The position numbers and the translations under genes were made by a program. Of a stretch of 22,789 nt of DNA, positions 8,301 through 17,318 are shown piece by piece. Location: assembly GCA_900617975.1 (NCBI GenBank), contig UZAE01000460.1, positions 1-22,789 on the forward strand. Direction: 5' to 3'. The stretch's first letter is position 1, and each line of letters opens with the position of its first letter. The stretch comes from Rodentolepis nana. Taxonomy: Eukaryota > Platyhelminthes > Cestoda > Cyclophyllidea > Hymenolepididae. Under the pieces are notes generated by a model. That model had not been told where the DNA came from. It did no database searches and worked only from the letters and a program-made list of their open reading frames with translations.

Positions 8301-11300
8301 TGGAATTGATAGATCATTATAATATTCGATTTAATTTGGGATAGTATGAAGCGGCAAATTTTTTTGACAAAGTGCATTAGTTAGGCTAAAAAACATTAGA
8401 AAATAGAAAATCGAAGAATTAGTTGTATGTTCATTTTTAGAGTGCATATCTGAGTGCAAAAATTTATTGCTCCTTATTGATTTTCCTATCTGCCGATGAT
8501 TAGATGAATACATCAATAAATCAATAACAATTTATAAACAGCTTGAAGGATGTGTATCAAAGTTAAAATTCAACTAGAAATTCAATTAAAAGTTAATAAT
8601 AAATTTCATTTATTGACAAGGCCGCCATTTGATATCGTGGGATAAAACTAATCATTCTGATACCTCAACAAAAACAAAGATAATTTATTTTTATTTAATT
8701 GTAATGGAATTACCAGCACACACAAATTATGATTTATCCAAAAGGAAAAAATTGATTAAAAGAATGTATTTATCAGGCAGTAACCATTGTAAACTCTTAA
8801 TTTGGTTTTAGATAGTCTGCAATTTTAAATTTACATTTGATTCGGCTAATAACCATTTACTTAGTGTGTCTCTCCAATCATTTTTGAATTTTTTGTACAC
8901 TTTTAACCACAACAAAAACATAAAAGTTATTTAAACCAAATCTAAACTCGCATTTTTCCCAGATTAAGCTTACCCGTCAGTCTGTACTGTGGACTTGATA
9001 GATTATCCATAACTCCAGTCAGCATTCCAGTAATACTCTGTCCATTTTCTTCATAAATTCCCTCATTACTATTTGGGGCATGATGCGACGAAGTCATTGC
9101 ATAAGTAGGGTCCGTTGTATATGAGTCAAAAGATCGGCCACTTTTCAACATACTGTGGGATGCTTCTGTGTAAATCGGATAGGAGAGATTGTACGAATCT
9201 CGATTGCTCCTAGCGTCACCGGGACTTGAGTTCTGCTGACTTCTTGACAACTTTGGCACATCTTTGCGAGTTACGTGCTCGTGAACTTGAGCGGCCGCAG
9301 GGTACTTGTCCAGCCATCGAGGCTTTGTCCCGTCTTCTGGAATGGGAGAAATGAAGCATCTTGAATCCTGTTTTGCTATTTCTAAGACGAGAGGATATTT
9401 TTAGATCAAGGCAAAATGTGTACTAGCAACTGGTTAATAATAATTGGTTTTGTAAAATGAATGCTAGAAAAGTTCGTACGTATATGAAAGTTTTAATTTT
9501 ACATCTACTTAACGAATAATGCAAAAGCTTTTAATTTCCGACATCTTGAAGGTGAAGGACACAGTGAACAAGGCGAGTTCAAGCCTAATTTGGTGAGAAT
9601 ATCTTTCAAGTGCACTTTTCTATTCTATCATTTAACCTTTGCACCTTCTAGTTAACTTTGGGGGTAAATTTGTAGAGTTCAAGCAGACCCAGTGCAATAA
9701 CATCCTCTGAATACCAAATAAATAAAAATAATTAAAATATTCCTGTTTGAGAACTTCAGTGGGAGGAGCTGATTTGATGTTGGTGTGTGCCTCCCAGTTA
9801 GCATCTAAGCTACTGTTAAAGGAATACCTTAATGTTATTAGCAGAAATTAAATTTAATCAGCTGATCGACAATACTAGAACATTGGGAATAAGAAATCAT
9901 TCATAAAGTAGGTCAAAGTTGTAGTGGTCCTTGAAATTATGTCTTTGTGTCGGTGTTGTCGAGTAAAAAAGTTTCACTTGTCGTATTTAAATGCATCCTT
10001 ATAAAAACTACTTTCTCTTAAATAAGAGTTCAGCTCAAAGCATATTACAATATAAATCGTCGCATAGGAGTTTAGATATTCAGGGTAAAAACCGATTCAT
10101 TCACTTTTTACTTCCAACCTGAATGCTGAGGGGAAATTTGATTGGCCAATCGTTATGCGAAGCACGGATAATACCAGGAGGATTCAGGAATGGAGAACAA
10201 AGTTTAGGCGTTTAAATACCTGACGTGAGAAGACCTAATGTAAGTAGTAACTTTGTGGGAAGTTGGTTGAATTAAGTTCTAATTTTTGGGTGGAAATGGA
10301 ATGTTACAATCGGCATTGCCATAATAGATTCCGCCCTTTGGCCCCATACATGAATTGCTGTATTCAATGAAGAAAGCGGATATGAAAAATTGGAAATCAA
10401 TTGTAAATCATGGGATTATAGTACCGATTATTATTACGGCGATCTCTTTAATGTGCATTTATTGGACATGGTGCAAAGTATGAGCATAAAACTTATTAAT
10501 AATATTAAATAAATATTTTCTTTTAAAAAAATTAACAGTTTTAGCTACCTGTACTATTCGAATACACCTCAAATGATCATTTCTTCCCAATAACTGTTGA
10601 AAAGCATTTCAAATCATTAAATAATTCTTACCAGGTTACCACAGTCCTTTCAATTATCAACAAATATAAACCTCTAATGCACAAAATATAATTACAACTC
10701 AATCAGAACTAACCAAAACATCTCACCACCCAAAATCATGTCATGTCATGTATATATATATATATATATATGCCGGTTGTAAAAATTATAGATCAATTAT
10801 AACAAATGTTTATGGGCTATTAATTTATTCCAGGCCAGCTTTCGCCAAGAGGTATAAAAGTGGCGGTAAGGTTGGAATAAACAAAATATTAAATTGGCAG
10901 GAAGTAATAATCTTGTGGCATTACCTGCTTATCTTTACATGTCTGCAGATCACATTACGATGATCTTGCTGTTCTATTTGCAGTGAAAATGTAAACGTCA
11001 GTAAGTGGTAAACTCGCTTCAGATATAACTAGGTATGAGTATATTGAAAGGTGGCTGAAACTATGGCCTGTTCGCAGACGGAGTTAATTTGTCTGTTAAA
11101 ATGACAACGCCCACATCACATTTGTACTTTTACCGAGCTATAGGTCTTCTCGAACAACAGACGTCTGCTGGAAGGAGCTATGGTGGGGGGGGGGGGGGGG
11201 GGCAGAGAACTACGTGTATATACCAAGCCTAAATTTTTCGAAATCGATTTCTTTAAAAAGGATTCACACCAATTGAACGTCACTTTGATTATTATCAAAT

Positions 11301-14300
11301 TCATAAGTACTTTTACCCTATCTTAAACTTGGAAACTCGTCCAAAATAAGGCCAAGCAATAAAAAAAAATAATTCAATAAACACTGAAAAGAAATGCTCC
11401 AGTAAAAACACTAATGAAATCGTGGAATCTTACTTTATTTAATATACGGATGCATTAATATACTTTCCCATTACTCCAAAATTCAAATTTTCGAGGCTTT
11501 AAATTGCGGTTAATGGATTATGTCATATCCTCCAAATTCTTCGCTAAGTAAACTCAGTTCTTGAAAATGGCATTTCAATATAATTTTTGCTTCTAATGAC
11601 TATGATAACTGTTAATTAGACGAACAACTAACCAAATATCCTATTCGTTTTAGCAACACTCCCTATACGAGGTCAGTGAAAAAATGTTAGATAGAAATTG
11701 ATGATAAACGGTTTGAATGGTTGAATATTCAATAAGTTGAGTAATGGTTATTGGGTTAATAAAAGAGGCCTAAGAATTCAAGAATGCATGGAAAGTAACC
11801 GTATAGCAGCTTCCATTAGAGGACTCCGCCAGTTTGAAAACTCAAGAAAGTGTCATGTTTAGAACACTCCATGGCATCAGTTATGTGTGGATAAAATTTT
11901 AAGAGGGATCAATATAACAATCATATATTCGAATTAATACTGAAACGTGCTAAGAACTTTTCATGCCAAAACAGAAATCACAAATTTTCTAAAACTCTGA
12001 GAATTTTTCTCCTTGAATAAGTTAATATTTAAATGAAAATTTTTGTGTTTTTAATGTCCTTCTTGTTTTTTTATTTATTGGGGAAAATTTAATAGATCAA
12101 TAAATTTTTTCAACTTTATTTGCGGCACAAATTTTCAGTCATGCTTTAGTTTATAATGATTCTCTCAATCACCCATCATTCAATTAACTTTTTTGATGTC
12201 ACTCCAAGTGTAAAATCAAATTAACAATTAAGTTATCATTAATTGATTCAACACAGAGAAAAATGTGCTATAAACTCGATTCTTACAAGAAATTTTAAGT
12301 CATTGTAATTTATTCGAAATGCCCGTATGTTTGTTTTAAAACTGTTATCCTATCCTTTCGACCTAAAGTCATATCATAAATGCATTTTCATAAATAGATA
12401 ACTAGAACCGACAATGTCGTTTTGTTTAAATTGAAAACTGATCTTTACTCACAAAATTTGACTTTTACGGAGAAAGCACTAAATTGCAATTACTCAATTT
12501 AACAAAAAAAGAATTCGATAATTACTTAAAGAAAGTATTATTAGTCATGATTTATTGACATCTTTTTATGGAGTGTTTAAACACATTTAAGGCGTATTTC
12601 TCTATGACTTATTAATCAATATTTTCAAGCAAATTTGAATAAAAGTGAAAAGAATCGAAATTTTTAAACTTCTTAATATTTTAAGGAAAAAATTCAAATG
12701 AGAAAGAGGGGAATAAATATGGTCACTTACTTTTTCGAACCTGAATAAGATCCGGCCTCATTCCAATCAGGAAACATCGTTTGAGTCGACAAGCTGGACA
12801 TTCCCTCCTGGTGGAAGGTGATACCACGTGCTCCCCAGATTTTGACGTACATGTCAGGTCCTAGAAGTAATGAAAATAAAGTTGCATAAATATTCACCCT
12901 TTTAAACCTTCTTCCCAAAATTCAGCACATTGAAATACCAAATAAATATCACCCAGGTAGCGTGTTTATTTTCCGGATGAAAGATGTGGGGGGGGGGGGG
13001 GGTAAAAAGTCATACATATTCTTCTTAAATCGGTTTTTTACTCTTTGATGCCTTTTTGGCAGTCTTTCACAGCTTTAAAGTTCCCTAGATTTTGTAATAT
13101 CACAGCTGTGTAAGTGCGCGCGTGTGTGCAAGTGTGTGGAAATCGACTTCACAAAGAGAGATAAAGAGGGATTTGTGTCATAAACGCGCATTCACACACA
13201 TACACACACAGCACACACAACTGACACTACTCTGTCATCCTCTCAGAGCTACCACTGCTGCTGGTGGTTAAGTGAAGTGAATTAGCAGACATCAACATCA
13301 AATTACCCACCTAACATTAAAAGATATACAGTAGAATACACGCCCGGTATTACATATACATGCCAAGTCTGCTATACATCATGAAATTTCTCTTTGATGG
13401 TAGTATGTAGCTAGACAACACAATCACCTATGTTTTGTCACTCCAGTAAATCTCCTAGACTCCCTTGTCAGCTGAAGGCTGCTGATAACATCAATCACAA
13501 CAGCGTAGAGTGTCCACTGAGATTTTTCCCTCAAATGGAAGAATTGTGCTTCATTTGAAGGCTTGAAATCAATTAAATCAGTCATTTGACAAACATAATA
13601 ATTCATTAAGAATCTGTATTTGTAAATATCAAAATTTAAGTTATTAAATTCAAGACGTGATTTATACTAAAAGAGATTTATAATCTAGGCACCTTCCTCC
13701 TTTGAAAACGGAAAATTCCTATTGGTCATTGTCTAGCACACTCACTTCAAACAAACTCCTTTTTAATTCACTCAATTAAAATAATAATTTCAAATTTAGT
13801 TTGCAACAACTATTCTACCTATGCAATTGTCTTCTAAAGCAGAAATTAAAAAAAGCCTTGAATTGGTTAAAAAGAAATCTTTTGAGTTCTTGTAACTCTA
13901 AATCAACATATTATAGCAAAAATGTAAATATTAAATTTTTTATTGTCTAGATTCATATATGAATTTCACTGAAAATGTGCTCTTAAAAATAGGAAGAAAT
14001 GATGCTTTACTTTCAGGTAAATTGACGCCCGTTTTAGCATAAATTAAAGTGACATTGACGTTAATATCATGCCACAAAACCTATTCACATGACTATTTGC
14101 AATCAAAGTTTCAAAAAAAAACAGAATCCTTTAAGATTAATTTTGCCGAAATGTTAGAACTTAACATTCAATATCTACACGCGCAATTCTTACTTACTGG
14201 TTAATTAAGTATTAACGTTTCCTAAAACCTTACGTCTTCACGTCTACTTATATCAATGAATCTTTTCTCCATTCAATTTTACACGATAAATAAAAAACAA

Positions 14301-17300
14301 TGTCTTTGCAAACAATAGCCAAAAACACACAGAAGCACAAATACAGCAAGCGGAACACAGGGCTTGGAGGAATTCGACAATTGTCAGCACTTACTCTGAG
14401 GCCATGTTGAATGGCCTTAATGTAGACTTCCATGGTGATTGATTTGGTGCCGCTGGACTGTAGCACTGCGCTTATAGACGGAAGAGCCTTGAAACAAGGT
14501 GTTTTGGTGTTTTAAGTGATATCCAGATTTCTCTTCCTGGCAAACAAACACTGCACAAGAACAGGCACCCCAAATGGAAATATACCCCCAGATTCCACAT
14601 ACACATACACACACACACACACTCACATACACACAAATATTAGCTTATAAACACAAACGTTTTCAGTGAAGGGGTGTTCGGCCAACTGTTGCTTTTGTGG
14701 TGACTTTGGAATGCAAGCATTCTACTAACATTGGACTATTCAATTGAAGTATCGCAGTTGTAATTCACCTCTACCTCGGTATTTCATTATTACTTAGTCA
14801 AGTTGTTGTCTTAATAAAATTAGGAACTGTGGAAAAATAATTTTGGAATCTTATAATAGCTTTCAGAACGCTGTTAATTATCTATCTTTTCTTCAGAAAG
14901 AAATTTGTTCTGACGCATTGCCGTTTGATGCTTTTGAAGAAAATGGTACATTGATTTTATTTCTAATATTATCCGATTTAAATCTCAAGAAATCGATTGA
15001 CCTATTATTCGGGACATAGGTACTGTATGCATACCGAAATTACCAACTTTGTTCGTATAAAATTTATGGAATTCAAATTCATCTTTTGCTGCGCAATTAA
15101 AACTAGTATTTATTATCTTGTTCAAAAGTATTCTCATTATATAAAGCTTGAGTCATAATCAAATACAAGCCCTTGAGGGTTGATCAATGTCAATAGATCT
15201 TTTCAATAATTGCACGTAGATATTTAATAGTTGAATTTGCATTTAATAGATAAAGCACATAATATTGCCATTTATTTTGTCCCACTAAATGCTTTTATAC
15301 ATTTGAACTCAAAGGAAGCCTACATAAGACAAAGGTAACTGCTAATACCCTAAATACATTTTCCTAAATGAAATCGTTTTGCTGAAACGGAGCCTATTGT
15401 TTCGTTACCTTGGATTATTGATAAAGTTTGCACTTTTAGGTTCGGAAATGAATTAAAACAATTGAAAGGACCAGTTGCAAACGCTTTTTGATTCATTGGT
15501 ATAGACAATTTTTTCTGCGGTAAATAGGTATTATTTAAAACATTTGAAATAAATTAATTGAAAAGCTGCAAAATGTTGTTTAGATTCGTCGAATCAAGTA
15601 ATATAGGCATACATAATTTCAATTTGCCTAAATGAACAATTCTCAAAAGGCATTAACTAAGATAAATGGCAAGTAAATGACATATCTTGGAGAGTGGAGA
15701 CCTCTACATTTCAGAACTCATGATCGCGCTAGAGCATTCTATTTAAAGATCCTGATCGATTTCTTTGAGTTTTCCAAGCAAGACTAACAGACTTGTCCAT
15801 TAACCGAGACAAGAAGCTATAGTTACGTAAGTTGAAGAATAATTAAGATCGAATCTGGCCAGCTGGGGAGGGGAACCTTCAGGTTAGAAAGCGTTCAGGC
15901 GTTAAAGATCAGCTTGGCAGGTTGTACCAGAGTGGTATACACATCACGCAAACACGCGCTGCTAATAAAGGGTGCTTGATAAAGTGCCTCCTCTACATGA
16001 AAGAGCCAGAGAGCGAACGAGAGTGCCTTGGGCTCCATAAACAAAAACCCCGGTAATGAGTGATCAATTTGATACTTGTACTTTTTTGGCCAGCAGATTA
16101 TGGTCAGGTCTTTTAACCCTCTTGGAAGCCATTTGCACGATAAACATGCATTACTTGAACTTCCAAACACAGCATTTTGATAACTTCCAAATCTTCAGTG
16201 GATTTTCCTTTCAAATTCACAATAAACCAGGGGAATAGTTTGGAAATTTAGATTAAAATATATCTAGGGCATTGCAAACTAAATAAGAGTATATACTTTC
16301 GTCAAAACACCAAATCATGTTGGAAATCAGACACCTCTAGGTAAAAACAATTAAAAAAATTAAGAAATACCTCTTAGAAAATATCCCAAATATAAAAATT
16401 AAACGATTATTTTATGCGAATATCTTTATTATAAAATGCTATAACATGGTAAAAGCAGCATTCGAATTTAACAATACGCATTGCCTTTTGCTTAGTTATA
16501 AAATTATTTTTTACAAAACTATTACTTAAAATTGGAATTAAAGAAAGTAGTGAGAAAGTTAAAAGACCAACTTATTTATGTTCATTTAAATTTGCCGGAC
16601 TAATTTGTGTTTATTTGAATCCACGGAACAAATAAGCGCTTACTTACCTTATGAGCATTTCTGCGGAAGAAAGCCTTACACGATTCACAAGTCAGTTGAC
16701 CAAAGTTATGGTTCACCGCTCGATCTCCACAAACTCGGCATCTCTTAGTAGCCACTGCTGTAGACGCCGCAGTTCCATTCATTCCATCCAACAAATTTAC
16801 AGGATCTCCCGATGGGGATTCATTGTCATTGCTTGGAACTCCACAATTATCTTCGGCGTCCTCTCGAAGTCCTCTATATCCACTCTTTCCACTCGAAGAT
16901 CCACTGCGTTTATAGCCAAGGTAGAGGAGATGATTTCTTCGTATCTTCGATAGCCTTGAGGTAGGAGACTGTCGAGAAGGGTGGGGAAAGTAAGGTTGGT
17001 TTGTAAGGGGTTCCCAGGAGTTCTGATGATGAGCTATTGACGGAACTTGTGAAGGATTCAACCAAGTATCTGGTATGTTATGGAGTTGCTGAAGATGATC
17101 TGTAGAAACGGGAGATGGAAAGGCGATACTGCGGACGGAACCATTACCTGGGGCAGAAAGATTCGAATTCATATAGGAGGAACTAGAGGAGTTTTCAGGA
17201 GACATTGCTGTGTTGGTTGTCGGCACACTGACGAGGTTGGTTAAGTAGGTTTCTCTTTGGTACATTGGTGTTTTGGCTCTTGGGAACACTGGCACAGGAC

Positions 17301-17318
17301 CAGCACTGAAATCGGTTT
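4770..17318 (-). CDS. Nuclear receptor, HR96/DAF-12-like, with a CHC2-type second finger (spliced, eight exons)
   Basis: Gene-level entry: join of 16648-17318, 12731-12860, 8974-9381, 7599-8107, 6780-6840, 6271-6542, 5789-6193 and 4770-5138 on the minus strand. It encodes a zinc-finger transcription factor expected to act in the nucleus. Counting the split first codon as residue 1, it gives 941 residues: N-terminal A/B region 1-193, DNA-binding domain 194-258, hinge to about 593, ligand-binding domain about 594-941. Intron phases in order are 0, 1, 1, 0, 1, 0, 0, and every junction keeps the frame, which is strong internal support. Finger 1 with P-box ESCKA resembles HR96 and DAF-12, for which lipid or xenobiotic sensing is known; for this protein that is only inference because the ligand-binding domain is very divergent. 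The N-terminus is incomplete: the first exon listed enters in phase 1, so an upstream coding exon must exist. The best candidates are 22699-22789 and 20238-20274. Confidence 0.85.
5139..5788 (-). other. Intron with a long TA microsatellite
   Basis: 650 bases, GTTAGT to CTTGTTTTTTTTAAG. Contains the TA repeat at 5265-5333. No coding sequence seen. Confidence 0.75.
5265..5333 (+). repeat. TA microsatellite (about 69 bases)
   Basis: Nearly uninterrupted (TA)n, with a single break TTTATA near the middle. It is self-complementary and could extrude as a cruciform. Confidence 0.95.
5789..6193 (-). CDS. Receptor exon: ligand-binding domain, helices 5-8 with a Ser/Gly insertion
   Basis: Phase 0 in, phase 0 out; donor CTACAG|GTTAGT. 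It encodes residues 685-819. [15 protein letters not shown] completes helix 5. A linker rich in Ser, Gly, Pro and Asn follows ([20 protein letters not shown] and onward, about 40 residues) where canonical receptors have only a short beta turn. After [17 protein letters not shown] comes [19 protein letters not shown], which matches the position of helix 8 and the following loop (family pattern: hydrophobic helix, then LfspDrpgL). Being 405 bases and phase 0/0, this exon could be skipped in frame, which would delete the core of the pocket; there is no evidence for or against that. Confidence 0.87.
6194..6270 (-). other. 77-base intron within the ligand-binding signature
   Basis: GTAAGT to GCGGTTGTTTTAG. 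It falls between FK and HRLVNC, inside helix 4/5. It is the shortest intron of the gene; the longest confirmed one is 3.8 kb. Confidence 0.85.
6271..6542 (-). CDS. Receptor exon: start of ligand-binding domain, helices 1-4
   Basis: Phase 1 in, phase 0 out; acceptor GTGATAG, donor TTTAAG|GTAAGT. It encodes residues 595-684. After an aromatic-rich stretch ([18 protein letters not shown]) and an acidic loop ([11 protein letters not shown]) comes [10 protein letters not shown], then [16 protein letters not shown]. This lines up with the family signature of helix 3 to helix 4/5 (FAkxlpgFxxLxxxDQxxLLK). Helix 3, the F-x-x-L turn and the terminal Lys are kept. The D-Q pair is replaced, and about six extra residues (TSQTDP region) sit before FSDL. 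The alignment is by eye and the domain is clearly divergent, but the order and place after the hinge agree with it. Confidence 0.85.
6543..6779 (-). other. Short intron with TTA/TAA repeat
   Basis: 237 bases, GTTTGT to ATTGTGATAG. It contains a (TTA)n microsatellite at about 6595-6614. Confidence 0.7.
6780..6840 (-). CDS. Receptor micro-exon with a SUMO-type motif
   Basis: Sixty-one bases between AATTTTTTTCAG and ACAGAAG|GTTTGT; phase 0 in, phase 1 out. It encodes residues 574-593, [20 protein letters not shown], and matches the phases of both neighbours. VKAE fits the sumoylation consensus (hydrophobic-K-x-E). The segment lies directly before the first helices of the ligand-binding domain. 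The donor GTTTGT is weaker than the others in the gene. Skipping this exon would shift the frame. Confidence 0.75.
6841..7598 (-). other. Intron before the micro-exon (758 bases)
   Basis: GTAAGC to AATTTTTTTCAG, a textbook acceptor. No coding sequence seen inside. Confidence 0.7.
7599..8107 (-). CDS. Receptor exon: distal hinge
   Basis: Phase 1 in, phase 0 out; donor TTTAAGG|GTAAGC. It encodes residues 405-573. The composition is Ser, Thr, Gln, Asn and Gly rich ([43 protein letters not shown]), with a few longer hydrophobic patches ([19 protein letters not shown]). It contains several Ser-Pro/Thr-Pro-type sites that could be phosphorylated. Together with the preceding exon it makes the hinge about 335 residues long, much longer than in vertebrate VDR-type receptors; long hinges are known in arthropod HR96 proteins. 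The exon start is the least certain border in the model, since two other acceptors within 70 bases also keep the frame or come close. Confidence 0.85.
8108..8973 (-). other. Intron in the hinge (866 bases)
   Basis: GTAAGC to GTACCTTTAG. The acceptor chosen (8108-8109) is the one that keeps the frame and precedes a clear fall in AT content. A phase-compatible alternative is TATGTCAG about 30 bases upstream, which would add about ten residues ([14 protein letters not shown]). Nothing else is seen. Confidence 0.6.
8974..9381 (-). CDS. Receptor exon: proximal hinge
   Basis: The acceptor CTCTCGTCTTAG and donor CTGACGG|GTAAGC bound it; phase 1 in, phase 1 out. It encodes residues 268-403. It continues the basic extension after finger 2 ([12 protein letters not shown] across the junction), followed by [20 protein letters not shown] and a Ser/Asn/Tyr-rich stretch ([26 protein letters not shown]). 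There is no recognisable fold, consistent with a disordered hinge. Being phase 1/1, the exon could be skipped without breaking the frame: the result would join residue 267 to residue 405 through a re-formed split codon. No sequence evidence shows that this happens. Confidence 0.88.
10751..10771 (+). repeat. TA microsatellite
   Basis: Perfect TATATA run of 21 bases after a short TCATG direct repeat. Confidence 0.9.
11185..11202 (+). repeat. Poly-G run (18)
   Basis: Eighteen consecutive G within the intron; on the receptor sense strand it is poly-C. Confidence 0.9.
12731..12860 (-). CDS. Receptor exon: second zinc finger (CHC2)
   Basis: The exon is bounded by the acceptor TTACTTCTAG and by AAAAA|GTAAGT; phase 0 in, phase 1 out. 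It encodes residues 225-267 ([13 protein letters not shown]... to ...QVRK). Aligned on the invariant TRRxCxxCRLxxCxxxGM segment (here [13 protein letters not shown] then FLIGM), the metal ligands are Cys228, His235, Cys245 and Cys248. The spacing is C-x6-H-x9-C-x2-C, whereas the family standard is C-x5-C-x9-C-x2-C. His can bind zinc, so the finger may still fold; that is inference. The D-box region is altered as a result. The segment after GM is basic ([10 protein letters not shown]), as expected for the C-terminal extension. No other frame of the exon contains finger motifs. Confidence 0.92.
12988..13002 (+). repeat. Poly-G run (15)
   Basis: Fifteen consecutive G in the intron just upstream of the second-finger exon. 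Such runs are also places where read length errors are common. Confidence 0.85.
13108..13220 (+). repeat. Opposed GT and CA tracts
   Basis: GTGCGCGCGTGTGTGCAAGTGTGTGG-like sequence at about 13114-13139 is followed, after some 50 bases containing a GA stretch, by a CA tract (CACACACATACACACACAG) to about 13220. The two arms are imperfectly complementary. Confidence 0.7.
14395..14433 (-). CDS. Candidate internal first exon giving a receptor without finger 1
   Basis: On the minus strand, ATG at 14431-14433 lies in the context ATCACCATGG, a strong start context. It encodes [13 protein letters not shown], and the sequence then reads GTAAGTGC, a perfect donor. The exit phase is 0, matching the entry of the second-finger exon at 12860, so splicing would yield [17 protein letters not shown]... 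with only finger 2. A TATAAG at 14471-14476 lies about 40 bases upstream of the ATG. The frame also stays open upstream to a CTACAG acceptor-like site at 14458-14459. A 63-base in-frame cassette exon (14395-14457) is therefore an alternative; it would put 21 residues between the fingers. The segment is less AT-rich than its surroundings. Confidence 0.35.
14599..14636 (+). repeat. CA microsatellite
   Basis: Interrupted CACACATACACACACAC-type repeat in the intron, upstream on the minus strand of the candidate internal first exon. Confidence 0.8.
16648..17318 (-). CDS. Receptor exon: N-terminal region and first zinc finger
   Basis: The acceptor TTTATAG and donor CATAAG|GTAAGT are both strong; the exon enters in phase 1 and exits in phase 0. 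It encodes residues 1-224. Residues 1-130 or so are rich in Ser, Pro, Asn and Gln, typical of a disordered A/B domain. A basic patch follows (RLSKIRR...[14 protein letters not shown]), then an acidic stretch (REDAEDN). The first finger starts CRVCGD at 194 and has the standard C-x2-C-x13-C-x2-C spacing; the last two Cys are in [15 protein letters not shown]. The recognition helix P-box is ESCKA, as in HR96 and DAF-12 rather than EGCKG of most NR1 receptors. The exon ends inside the linker between fingers, a common intron position in receptor genes. Met residues occur early in the exon, so a non-coding leader with internal initiation is also possible. Confidence 0.9.

Larger units (their letters stand above)
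9382..12730 (-). other. Intron after the DNA-binding domain (3.3 kb)
   Basis: It opens with GTAAGT and closes with CCTCTCGTCTTAG. It contains a TA microsatellite, an 18-base G run and a palindromic ATTGGCCAAT near 10142-10151. I see no coding sequence on either strand. Confidence 0.75.
12861..16647 (-). other. Intron between the two zinc-finger exons (3.8 kb)
   Basis: It opens with GTAAGTAAG and closes with TTACTTCTAG. It contains the possible internal first exon at 14395-14433, CA/GT tracts near 13110-13220 and 14599-14636, and a 15-base G run. Bases 15895-16170 are less AT-rich and open on the minus strand for 92 codons. That open frame has no strong splice borders or recognisable domain and I do not call it. 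Confidence 0.75.

Noticed and set aside
10142..10151. Palindrome ATTGGCCAAT resembling a CCAAT-type regulatory site
   Set aside because: A single short palindrome deep in an intron with no neighbouring promoter features.
15895..16170. Minus-strand open frame of about 92 codons in the receptor intron
   Set aside because: Less AT-rich than the intron, but no good acceptor/donor pair keeps the receptor frame and the peptide has no recognisable domain. It could be part of an unrelated element.
16651..16953. Plus-strand open frame of 100 codons opposite the first-finger exon
   Set aside because: Antisense shadow; the minus strand carries the zinc-finger motifs and splice sites.
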